The notes beneath the pieces were generated by a model. It saw only the letters and a program-made list of their open reading frames with translations, was not told the DNA's origin and ran no database searches. Shown one piece after another: positions 50,049-58,458 of a DNA stretch of 64,000 nt. Position 1 is the first letter of the stretch, and each line of letters starts with the position of its first letter. The position numbers and the translations under genes are program-made. The stretch spans positions 18,702 through 82,701 of the forward strand of contig DATCMA010000048.1 of the NCBI GenBank assembly GCA_036563645.1, in the 5' to 3' direction. This DNA is from DATCMA01 sp036563645. GTDB taxonomy: Bacteria > Actinomycetota > Actinomycetes > Mycobacteriales > Micromonosporaceae.

Positions 50049-50251
50049 CACGCTGACCTCCGGTCGTTGGGGGACTAGGGGAAGAGAGTTAGTGCCCTGA
50101 AACTTACCCCGAACGTTCGTTCAGCAAGAACCCACGTCACGCACCACACGAATTCGGACGAAACCGATTCCGTCCGGCGGCGACCCGCTCCGCCCGCCGA
50201 CGACGCGCCGTCCCGCCGCGGGCACGGTCGGCGAGACGCGCGCCGCCGCGC

Positions 50252-51289
50252 TCACTGGGCGGCATGCGCGGCGATCCGGTCGCCGACCTCCGCGGTGCGA
50301 ATCGGCATCCCCGGGGTACGGGACGCCAATTCGGCCGCCACCGCGTCGGTGATGCGCCGCGCCGCCTCCGCGTGACCGAGGTGGTCGAGGAGCAGCGCGG
50401 CGGAGAGCACCGCCGCGACCGGGTCGGCCACACCCTTCCCGGCGATGTCCGGCGCGGACCCGTGGACCGGTTCGAACATCGACGGGTACTTCCGCTCCGG
50501 GTTGATGCACCCACTAGCGGCCAGTCCGATACCACCCGTGACCGCCGCGGCGATGTCGGTGAGGGTGTCGCCGAAGAGGTTGTCGGTGACCACCACGTCG
50601 AACCGCTGCGGCTGGGTCACCAGGAACATCGCGGCGGCGTCGACGTGCTGGTACTCCGTCTCGACGTCGGGGAAGTCCGCCTTCACCGCCTCGAACACGC
50701 GCGTCCACAGCGAACCCGCGTGAGTGAGCACATTGGACTTGTGTACCAGCGTCACCTTGCGCCGCTGGCGGCGCTGCGCCCGCGCGAACGCGTCGCGGAT
50801 GACCCGCTCCACGCCGTGCCGGGTGTTCAGGCTCTCCTCGGTCGCGATCTCGGCGGGGGTGTCCCGGTGGAGCGTGCCGCCCGCGCCCGCGTAGAGCCCC
50901 TCGGTGCCCTCGCGCACCACCACGAAGTCGATCTCACCCGGTTTGACGTTCGCCAGCGGGCTGACGGTGCCGGGCCACAGCCGCGCCGGACGCAGGTTGA
51001 CGTACTGGTCGAAGCTGAACCGCAGCTTGAGCAGGAGCCCGCGCTCGAGCACACCCGGCGGGACACTGGGATCCCCGACCGCGCCGAGCAGGATCGCGTC
51101 GTGACCGGCCAGTTCGTCGAGGACGGAGTCCGGCAGAATCTCACCCGTCCGGTTGTAGCGAGCCGCGCCGAGGTCATACTCCGTCTTCTCGACTCCGGGG
51201 AGCACGGCGTCGATTACCTTGCACGCCTGCGCGGTTACCTCTGTGCCGATCCCGTCCCCAGGCACCACCGCGATCCGTGCCACCGACAC
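50252..51289 (-). CDS. leuB: 3-isopropylmalate dehydrogenase
   Basis: Oxidative decarboxylase of leucine synthesis. The 345-residue protein has VVPGDGIGTEVTAQA (about residues 8-22), LKLRFSFDQYVNLRPARLWPG, ERVIRDAFARAQ, and TDNLFGDTLTDIAAAVTGGIGLAASG (about 228-253). The final FEPVHGSAPDIAGKGVADPVAAVLSAALLLDHLG is also typical. The GTG start has GAGGAG five bases upstream. The 249 bases upstream to the ApbE gene hold its promoter, and I see no leader peptide there. Confidence 0.96.
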   Translation of the reverse strand: MSVARIAVVPGDGIGTEVTAQACKVIDAVLPGVEKTEYDLGAARYNRTGEILPDSVLDELAGHDAILLGAVGDPSVPPGVLERGLLLKLRFSFDQYVNLRPARLWPGTVSPLANVKPGEIDFVVVREGTEGLYAGAGGTLHRDTPAEIATEESLNTRHGVERVIRDAFARAQRRQRRKVTLVHKSNVLTHAGSLWTRVFEAVKADFPDVETEYQHVDAAAMFLVTQPQRFDVVVTDNLFGDTLTDIAAAVTGGIGLAASGCINPERKYPSMFEPVHGSAPDIAGKGVADPVAAVLSAALLLDHLGHAEAARRITDAVAAELASRTPGMPIRTAEVGDRIAAHAAQ

Positions 51290-51538
51290 GTCAAACTCCT
51301 CGTCACATCCCTAACGCTGTACCCGGCAACGGTAGGACATGGGTCCGCGTCGTGGTACACGGGTCCCACGTTTCGAACCAGGCCGTCCTCCGACGACGAC
51401 CCGTCCCCACCCCGATCATTGTTGCTTCCCTCACAGCAAGCACTCAGCTTGGACCCACGGAATCCTCAGATCGGCCCTCTACGGTGAAGAGGGCGGCCCG
51501 CGACGACAACGACCAATACACCGGCGGAAGGGCGTGAG

Positions 51539-52459
51539 ATGGTGGCATACCGGGTAGTCCGAGCCGCGCGTGGCTCGGCGCCCTCACCGTCCCGCACGAG
51601 CGAGGACGTCCACATCGATCTGACCATCGGCGGCGCTACGCCGGGAAGCGCGACACGGTTCCCCGATGGCCAGGGCACCGTGACGGCGACACCGTCGGTC
51701 ACGGCGGCGGGTTGCCCCCTCACCCCAGCCGACGATCGGATCGTCGCTCGTCATTCCGTGCACACGTCGACCGCGAGTTTTCACCTCATCCTGATCGGGC
51801 CCGCGGCGATGACCCGCCGGCACATCGGCGAGGCGCTGGCCGACGCCGTGGCGGAACTGCGGGCGATCGACGTCACCTATAGCCCGCACCGCCCGAAAAG
51901 CTTGGTGTCCCTCCTGCGGCGCGGTGAGATCACGCCGGATTCCTATCCACCGTTGGCCGACATCGTCGCGCGCTGCGACGCCATGCGCACGGTCACCGAC
52001 GGCTGGTTCGACGCCTGGGCCGTGCCGGGTGGTTTCGATCCCAGCGGTCTCCTCAAGGGCTGGGCCGTGGAGCGGGCGGCGGCGCGGCTGCGCGCCGCGG
52101 GCATCACCGACTACGCGGTCATCAGCGGCGCGGACGTCACCGTCCGCGGGCACGCGCCCTGTGGCGGACCCTGGCGAATCGCGGTGCACGACCCGTACCA
52201 CCCCGACGCGCCTCCGATGACCCTCACGCTCACCGAGGGGGCGATCGGCACCTCCGGGCTGGCGGGTCGCCGCGGGCACGTCATCAACCCGCGCACCGGC
52301 GAGGCCGTCGACCCGACCCGCGCCGCGATCGTGATCGGCCCTGACCTCGCGATCGCGGACGCGTACGCGACCGCGTTGTGCGCCGCGGGGCCAGACGGGT
52401 TGCGCTGGTTCCCCACAGTGGACGGTTACCGCGCGCTCGTCGACATGCCGTCCCGCTAA
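51539..52459 (+). CDS. ApbE-like FAD:protein FMN transferase
   Basis: A 306-residue protein with ApbE motifs: GGFDPSGLLKGWAVERAAARL (short form DPSGLLKGWA about 162-171), VISGADVTVRG, HVINPRTGEAVDP, and the ADAYATAL metal segment (about 280-287). ApbE attaches FMN to Thr residues of target proteins such as NqrB/C or RnfG. The first 70 residues are poorly conserved with no lipobox or signal peptide, unlike typical periplasmic ApbE, so it is probably cytoplasmic. GGAAGG lies seven bases before the ATG. It breaks the leuB-serA part of the BCAA cluster on the opposite strand. Confidence 0.75.
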   Translation: MVAYRVVRAARGSAPSPSRTSEDVHIDLTIGGATPGSATRFPDGQGTVTATPSVTAAGCPLTPADDRIVARHSVHTSTASFHLILIGPAAMTRRHIGEALADAVAELRAIDVTYSPHRPKSLVSLLRRGEITPDSYPPLADIVARCDAMRTVTDGWFDAWAVPGGFDPSGLLKGWAVERAAARLRAAGITDYAVISGADVTVRGHAPCGGPWRIAVHDPYHPDAPPMTLTLTEGAIGTSGLAGRRGHVINPRTGEAVDPTRAAIVIGPDLAIADAYATALCAAGPDGLRWFPTVDGYRALVDMPSR

Positions 52460-52505
52460 GCTCCGGCGGCGCGCCGCTCGCGCCCGGAGCACCCCAGGGA
52501 CGGGT

Positions 52506-52542
52506 CGGCCCCCGCGAACCGGCACGACATTCGCGGGGGCCG
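52506..52542. terminator. Hairpin between the ApbE gene and serA
   Basis: A perfect 13-bp stem (52506-52518 with 52530-52542) with an 11-base loop. It lies 46 bases past the ApbE stop and 191 bases past the convergent serA stop, so it most probably ends the ApbE transcript; it may also stop serA. Confidence 0.7.
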
Positions 52543-52732
52543 CACAACGATGGGTGCGCGACGCACGCACACAGGACGCGGGGCACCCATCCGGCGCGGT
52601 ACGACGCCACCCGAAGACGTGTCCACACCGGATGGCTCACAGCGTGAGCCGCCACACACGCTAGCGATTCCGCCACGAACCGGGCAAGAGCCCAAGCACC
52701 TGGCAGAGTGGCCTGGGCAGCGGGCTCCCCGG

Positions 52733-54331
52733 TTACTCCTCGCGCAGGTCCGCCGCGCTGGCCGCCACCGCGCCGATCGCGTCCGCCACCTTGGTCAGCA
52801 GCTCCGCCTCGACCGCGGAGTCCACGGTCAGCGCCATCAACGCCTCGCCGCCCGCCTCGCGGCGCGCCACCTGCATCGCCGCGATGTTGACGCCGGCCTC
52901 GCCGAGAATCGTGCCGACGGTGCCGACCACGCCGGGGCGGTCGGTGTAGCGGAAGAACAGCAAGCTGCCCTCGGCGGCCAGCTCCAGGTCGAAACCGTCC
53001 ACCTGGGTGAGCCGGACCGTCTCCCGCGTCGCGCTGCTGACCACCGTGCCGGAGACGCTGACGGTCCGCCCGTCGGGCAGCGCACCGCGCAGCGTGACGA
53101 GGTTGCTCTGGTCCGTGGTGTCGGGGTGGGTGACCAGCTCGATCTCCACCCCGCGGTCCGCCGCGAGGTGCGGGGCGTTGACGTAGGTGACCTGTTCCTC
53201 GACGACCGAGGCGAACAAGCCCTTCGTCGCCGCGAGCTTGAGCACCGAAACGTCGTTGGCGACGGCCTCCCCGCGCACGTCGACGGTGACGCTCGCCGCG
53301 ATGCCGCCCGCGACCGCGGTGAAGACCTTGCCGAGCTTCTCCGCCAACGGCAGCAGCGGGCGCACGTCCTCCGCGACCACGCCCCCGGCCTGCACGTTCA
53401 CCGCGTCGGGGACGAACTCGCCCTGAAGCGCCAGCTTGACGCTCTTGGCGACCGCGAGACCGGCCTTGTCCTGCGCCTCGTACGTCGACGCGCCCAGGTG
53501 CGGCGTGACGACGACGTTCTCGAACGCGAACAACGGCGAGGAGGTGCAGGGCTCCTTCTCGAAGACGTCCAAACCGGCGCCGGCGACACGGCCCTCCGCC
53601 AGCGCGTTGGCCAACGCCTGCTCGTCAATCAGGCCACCCCGCGCCGCGTTGATGATCCGGACCCCGGGCTTGACCATCGACAGCTCACGCTCGCCGATCA
53701 GGCCCACGGTCTCCGGGGTCTTCGGCAGGTGAATCGAGATGAAGTCGCTCTCCCGCAGCAGCTCTTCCAGGCCGACGAGCCGCACGCCGATCTGGGCAGC
53801 CCGGGCGGGCTGGACGTACGGGTCATACGCGATCAGCCTGGTGCCGAAGGCGGCCATCCGCTGGGCGAAGAGCACGCCGATCCGGCCGAGGCCGATGATG
53901 CCGACGGTCTTGCCCTGGACCTCAACGCCGGTGTACTTCGACCGCTTCCACTCGCCTGCCTTCAGCGCGGCGTTCGCACTCGCCGTGTTCCGGGCCACCG
54001 CCAGCAACAGGGCGACCGCTTGCTCGGCAGCCGAGACGATGTTCGAGGTGGGAGCGTTCACCACCATGACGCCACGGGCGGTGGCGGCGGGGATGTCGAC
54101 GTTGTCCAGGCCCACCCCGGCCCGAGCGATGACCTTCAGGCGCGGTGCCGCGGCGATCGCTTCGGCGTCGATCTTCGTAGCGCTCCGCACGATCACCGCG
54201 TCCGCCTCAGCGAGGGCTGCCAGCAGCGCCGGTCGATCGGTACCGTCGACGTGGCGAACATCAAAGTCATTCGCCAGCACGTCGATCGCGGCGGGGGCGA
54301 GCTCTTCGGCGATCAGTACGACAGGATTCAT
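52733..54331 (-). CDS. serA: D-3-phosphoglycerate dehydrogenase
   Basis: First enzyme of serine synthesis. The 532-residue protein has a D-2-hydroxyacid dehydrogenase core: VIARAGVGLDNVD, VGIIGLGRIGVLFAQRM (about 144-160), INAARGGLIDEQ with the catalytic Arg, and TPHLGAST with the catalytic His. An intervening allosteric substrate-binding domain (about 320-450) and a C-terminal ACT domain (about 455-532: FRYTDRPGVVGTVGTIL) follow, the long type found in mycobacteria. A GAGG lies four bases before the ATG. It is separated from ilvC by a 382-base gap with a hairpin. Confidence 0.96.
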   Translation of the reverse strand: MNPVVLIAEELAPAAIDVLANDFDVRHVDGTDRPALLAALAEADAVIVRSATKIDAEAIAAAPRLKVIARAGVGLDNVDIPAATARGVMVVNAPTSNIVSAAEQAVALLLAVARNTASANAALKAGEWKRSKYTGVEVQGKTVGIIGLGRIGVLFAQRMAAFGTRLIAYDPYVQPARAAQIGVRLVGLEELLRESDFISIHLPKTPETVGLIGERELSMVKPGVRIINAARGGLIDEQALANALAEGRVAGAGLDVFEKEPCTSSPLFAFENVVVTPHLGASTYEAQDKAGLAVAKSVKLALQGEFVPDAVNVQAGGVVAEDVRPLLPLAEKLGKVFTAVAGGIAASVTVDVRGEAVANDVSVLKLAATKGLFASVVEEQVTYVNAPHLAADRGVEIELVTHPDTTDQSNLVTLRGALPDGRTVSVSGTVVSSATRETVRLTQVDGFDLELAAEGSLLFFRYTDRPGVVGTVGTILGEAGVNIAAMQVARREAGGEALMALTVDSAVEAELLTKVADAIGAVAASAADLREE

Positions 54332-54713
54332 CAGTCCTCGCAGTAGGTGATGGCGAGAGGTTTGCGGCGCATCGCGGGCGCCGCACTGCGCCCGTTGCCC
54401 CGGCCCCGGAGATCATCCCGGCGGTGCAGGTGCCGCCTAGGCGATCGTATGCGCCCCGGCGAGGGCGCTGCCCGGTCCTCCGGGGTGAGTGCTCTCACAG
54501 GGCCACTGACCTGGGGTTTTTCCTGTGGCGTCCGCCTCCGCGTGAGCGGGCTCGCACCGATCGGCTCCCACGGGGCCGATCGCCGGCCACGGGGAGCGAC
54601 CCGACACGCCACGCCGCGAGGAGCCCCGAGGAGCACGGCTGCCGGGCTCAGCCGGTGGGCAAACGTGATCGCGGGGCCGCGGCGGCGCCCGCGGCCCCGA
54701 TCACACGTCACCG
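54332..54713 (-). promoter_or_regulatory. serA upstream region with ilvC terminator
   Basis: A 382-base gap without a gene. At 54665-54704 a strong imperfect stem (16 paired bases with one bulge, loop of six) follows the ilvC stop in the ilvC direction and probably terminates ilvBNC. Nearer serA, TACGAT on the minus strand at 54449-54444 is a -10 candidate about 115 bases before the start, which suggests a long 5' leader. No leader peptide with Ser codons is evident. Confidence 0.6.
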
Positions 54714-55727
<1,014 letters not shown>

Positions 55728-55796
55728 GACTTCCCTTCCCACGGCGGCCGCTTGGCCGCCGGACTCATGCGGCACGCGGTGCCGGCCTGTTGGTGG

Positions 55797-56312
55797 TTAC
55801 GCGGCCCGCAGTGCCGGACCGGTGGTGATGGAGCGCGACCCACGGCCGATAGCGACCAGCCCGGACTGCACCATCTCCTTGATCCCGTACGGTTCGAGGT
55901 CGCGAAGCAGCGCTTCGATCTTGTCGGGCGTCCCGGTCGCCTCGATGGTGAGCGTGTCCGGGGCGACGTCCACGACTCGCGCTCGGAAGAGGTTGACCGT
56001 CTCCAACACCTGCGACCGCGTGGCGCGGTCCGCCCGCACCTTGACCAGCAACAGCTCGCGCGCCACCGAAGTCGCCGGATCGAGTTCGACGATCTTCAGC
56101 ACATTGATGAGCTTGTTGAGCTGCTTCGTGACCTGCTCCAACGGCGATTCGTCAGCGTTGACGACGATCGTAATCCGGGAGACCGCCGGGTTTTCCGTCT
56201 CCCCCACGGCGAGTGAGTCGATGTTGAACCCACGCCGGGAGAACAGCCCGGCCACGCGTGCCAGGACGCCCGGCTTGTTCTCCACGAGCACGGACAGGGT
56301 GTGTTTGCTCAT
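55797..56312 (-). CDS. ilvN: Acetolactate synthase small (regulatory) subunit
   Basis: Valine-sensitive regulatory subunit of acetohydroxyacid synthase. Residues 1-80 are an ACT domain (LSVLVENKPGVLARVAGLFSRRGFNIDSLAVG), followed by a second ACT-like domain (about 80-160). The length of 171 aa is normal. It lies 90 bases downstream of ilvB and 69 before ilvC, and is cotranscribed. Confidence 0.95.
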   Translation of the reverse strand: MSKHTLSVLVENKPGVLARVAGLFSRRGFNIDSLAVGETENPAVSRITIVVNADESPLEQVTKQLNKLINVLKIVELDPATSVARELLLVKVRADRATRSQVLETVNLFRARVVDVAPDTLTIEATGTPDKIEALLRDLEPYGIKEMVQSGLVAIGRGSRSITTGPALRAA

Positions 56313-56402
56313 GACGCTGCTCCTAGCGGGACTGGTAGGGCGTCCAACACCACCGCGGGGATGGCGCTGGCGACGCGGTGGCCTTGGAGGCCGGGCCTCG
56401 CA

Positions 56403-58235
56403 TTACAGGTCGTCCTCGTCGAAGACAGGGCGCACCCCACGGGCGAACATAATCTCGTCATTGCTCGTGCCCGCGGGGACCATCGGCCACACCATGGCGT
56501 CCTTGCCCACCACGAAGTCGATCACGACGGGCACATCGTTGATGGACATCGCGGCTTCGATGGTCTTGTCGACGTCCGCGGCGGTCTCGCACCGCATCCC
56601 CACGCAGCCCAACGCCTCGGCGAGCTTGACGAAATCCGGGATGCGGTACTTGTGGGTACCCAGGTCGGTGTTGGAGTAGCGCTCCCCGTAGAAGAGGGTT
56701 TGCCACTGCCGCACCATGCCGAGGTTCCCGTTGTTGATGATGGCGACTTTGATCGGGAGCCCTTCCAGGGCGCACGTGGCGAGCTCCTGGTTGGTCATCT
56801 GGAAGCAGCCGTCGCCGTCGATCGCCCAGACCGTCGCCTCCGGCCGCCCCGCCTTGGCGCCCATCGCCGCCGGGACCGCGTACCCCATGGTGCCGGCGCC
56901 ACCCGAGTTGAGCCAGGTGTACGGCTTCTCGTACGAGATGAACTGGGACGCCCACATCTGGTGCTGTCCCACACCGGCCACGTAGATCGCGTCCGGGCCA
57001 ACGATCTTGCCGAGCCGCTCGATGACGTACTGCGGCGCGAGCGTGCCGTCGGCGGGCTCCTCGTACCCCAGCGGGTACCGCTTGCGCAGGTCGTTGAGCT
57101 GCGCCCACCACGCCGAGCGGTCCGCCGGCTGCACCTCCCCCGAGCGCAGCAGCGCCTCAATCGCCGAGATCAACTCGTCGATCACGTAGCGCGCGTCCCC
57201 GACGATCGGCACGTCAGCCGCGCGGTTCTTCCCAATCTCCGCCGGGTCGATGTCCGCGTGCACGACCGTCGCGTGCGGCGCGAACGAGTCGAGCTTGCCG
57301 GTGACTCGGTCGTCGAAGCGCGCGCCGAGCGCGACGATCAAGTCGGCCTTCTGCATGCTGTACACGGCGGCGACCGTGCCGTGCATCCCGGGCATACCCA
57401 GGTGCTGCGGGTGGGAATCGGGGAAGGCACCCCGGGCCATCAGCGTGGTCACCACCGGGATGCCGGTGAGCTCGGCCAGGCGGCGCAAGCCGTCGGTGGC
57501 GCGCGCCTTGAGCACACCACCGCCGACGTAGAGCACCGGGCGGCGGGCCGTGACCATCAGCCGCGCGGCCTCGCGGATCTGCTTGCCGTGCGGGTGCACG
57601 GTGGGCCGGTATCCCGGGAGATCCAGCGTCGGCGGCCAGCGGAACGTCGTCTGCGCCTGGAGCACGTCCTTGGGGATGTCGACGAGGACCGGACCGGGCC
57701 GTCCCGTGCTCGCCAGGTGGAACGCCTCAGCGAGGATCCGCGGGATCTCGTCGGGGGACTGCACCAAGTAGTTGTGCTTGGTGATCGGCAGGGTGATGCC
57801 CTGGATGTCGGCTTCCTGGAAGGCGTCCGTGCCGATTGCCGGCCGGGCCACCTGACCGGTGATCGCCACGATCGGGACGGAGTCCATGTACGCGTCGGCG
57901 ATCGGGGTCACCAGGTTGGTGGCGCCGGGACCGGAGGTGGCCATGCAGACACCCACCTTGCCGGTGGCCTGGGCGTAGCCGGTGGCGGCGTGTCCGGCGC
58001 CCTGCTCGTGGCGAACCAGGATGTGCCGCAGCTTGGAGTCGAAGAGCGGGTCGTACGCCGGCAGAATCGCGCCGCCGGGGATGCCGAACACCACGTCCAC
58101 GCCGAGCGCCTCAAGGGACTTCACGAGGGCCCCCGCCCCCGTGGTGGCGATCGGTGCGGCCGACGCGGCGGAGGTGGTCGATGCCGTGGAGGCGTGGGCG
58201 CGGTGGGCGAGGGTCTCTGGTGATGGTCTCGTCAT
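56403..58235 (-). CDS. ilvB: Acetolactate synthase large subunit
   Basis: TPP- and FAD-dependent catalytic subunit of acetohydroxyacid synthase, first common step to Val, Leu and Ile. The 610-residue protein has a 35-residue Ala/Ser/Thr-rich N-terminus. Next are VFGIPGGAILPAYDPL, the catalytic Glu in VRHEQGAGHAATGYA (about 75-89), and the TPP-binding GDGCFQMTNQEL (about 485-496). The end VRPVFDEDDL is normal. The ATG has AAGG about 11 bases upstream. Upstream is an attenuator-like leader. Confidence 0.97.
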   Translation of the reverse strand: MTRPSPETLAHRAHASTASTTSAASAAPIATTGAGALVKSLEALGVDVVFGIPGGAILPAYDPLFDSKLRHILVRHEQGAGHAATGYAQATGKVGVCMATSGPGATNLVTPIADAYMDSVPIVAITGQVARPAIGTDAFQEADIQGITLPITKHNYLVQSPDEIPRILAEAFHLASTGRPGPVLVDIPKDVLQAQTTFRWPPTLDLPGYRPTVHPHGKQIREAARLMVTARRPVLYVGGGVLKARATDGLRRLAELTGIPVVTTLMARGAFPDSHPQHLGMPGMHGTVAAVYSMQKADLIVALGARFDDRVTGKLDSFAPHATVVHADIDPAEIGKNRAADVPIVGDARYVIDELISAIEALLRSGEVQPADRSAWWAQLNDLRKRYPLGYEEPADGTLAPQYVIERLGKIVGPDAIYVAGVGQHQMWASQFISYEKPYTWLNSGGAGTMGYAVPAAMGAKAGRPEATVWAIDGDGCFQMTNQELATCALEGLPIKVAIINNGNLGMVRQWQTLFYGERYSNTDLGTHKYRIPDFVKLAEALGCVGMRCETAADVDKTIEAAMSINDVPVVIDFVVGKDAMVWPMVPAGTSNDEIMFARGVRPVFDEDDL

Positions 58236-58322
58236 GGCGATTCAGGCCTTCGGATCGGTCGGCAGTCTCGGGAGTCGGCACGTGGAGCGACGCCACGCGA
58301 AAGCTTCGGTAACACTGGCAAC

Positions 58323-58383
58323 AAAAACGGCCCGCGTGCGGACGCACGGGGCCAGCGCACTCTCGTACGGCACGAGAGTGCGC
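58323..58383 (-). promoter_or_regulatory. Attenuator-type hairpins upstream of ilvB
   Basis: Read on the minus strand after the leader stop: a perfect 12-bp stem (58383-58372 with 58366-58355, loop of five), then a terminator (58353-58343 with 58340-58329, eleven pairs with one bulge) followed directly by TTTTT (58327-58323). The terminator ends 88 bases before ilvB. The stop codon of the leader abuts the first hairpin. This matches ribosome-stalling attenuation and is built like the cimA leader. Confidence 0.78.
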
Positions 58384-58422
58384 TCAGATAAGTACTCGAC
58401 GAGACGACCTGGTCAGCGGCAT
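58384..58422 (-). CDS. Leader peptide of ilvBNC, ending Val-Leu-Ile
   Basis: A 12-residue ORF MPLTRSSRRVLI with ATG 58422-58420 and stop TGA 58386-58384. The last three codons are GTA, CTT and ATC; GTA and CTT are rare in this GC-rich genome. An ATG eight codons earlier (58446) is in frame but less likely, because the promoter hexamers place the transcript start at 58422. No ribosome site is visible. The peptide probably senses charged tRNAs for Val, Leu and Ile. Confidence 0.72.
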   Translation of the reverse strand: MPLTRSSRRVLI

Positions 58423-58429
58423 GTAGTCA

Positions 58430-58458
58430 AGCCTGACGCATCTCATGCGCTGAGTCAA
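58430..58458 (-). promoter_or_regulatory. Probable ilvBNC promoter
   Basis: On the minus strand, TTGACT (58458-58453, five of six to the -35 consensus), a 17-base spacer, then CAGGCT (58435-58430, partial match to TAnnnT). The leader ATG lies seven bases downstream, so transcription would start at or near the ATG and the leader would be leaderless. The -35 overlaps the stop of the GGDEF-EAL gene. Confidence 0.55.

Noticed and set aside
50110..50122. Palindrome CGAACGTTCG upstream of ilvE as a TetR-type operator
   Set aside because: Short inverted repeat (5-base arms) that could occur by chance; no regulator nearby.
51290..51538. Third BCAA leader peptide upstream of leuB
   Set aside because: No short ORF with clustered Leu/Val/Ile codons followed by a U-tract terminator was found.
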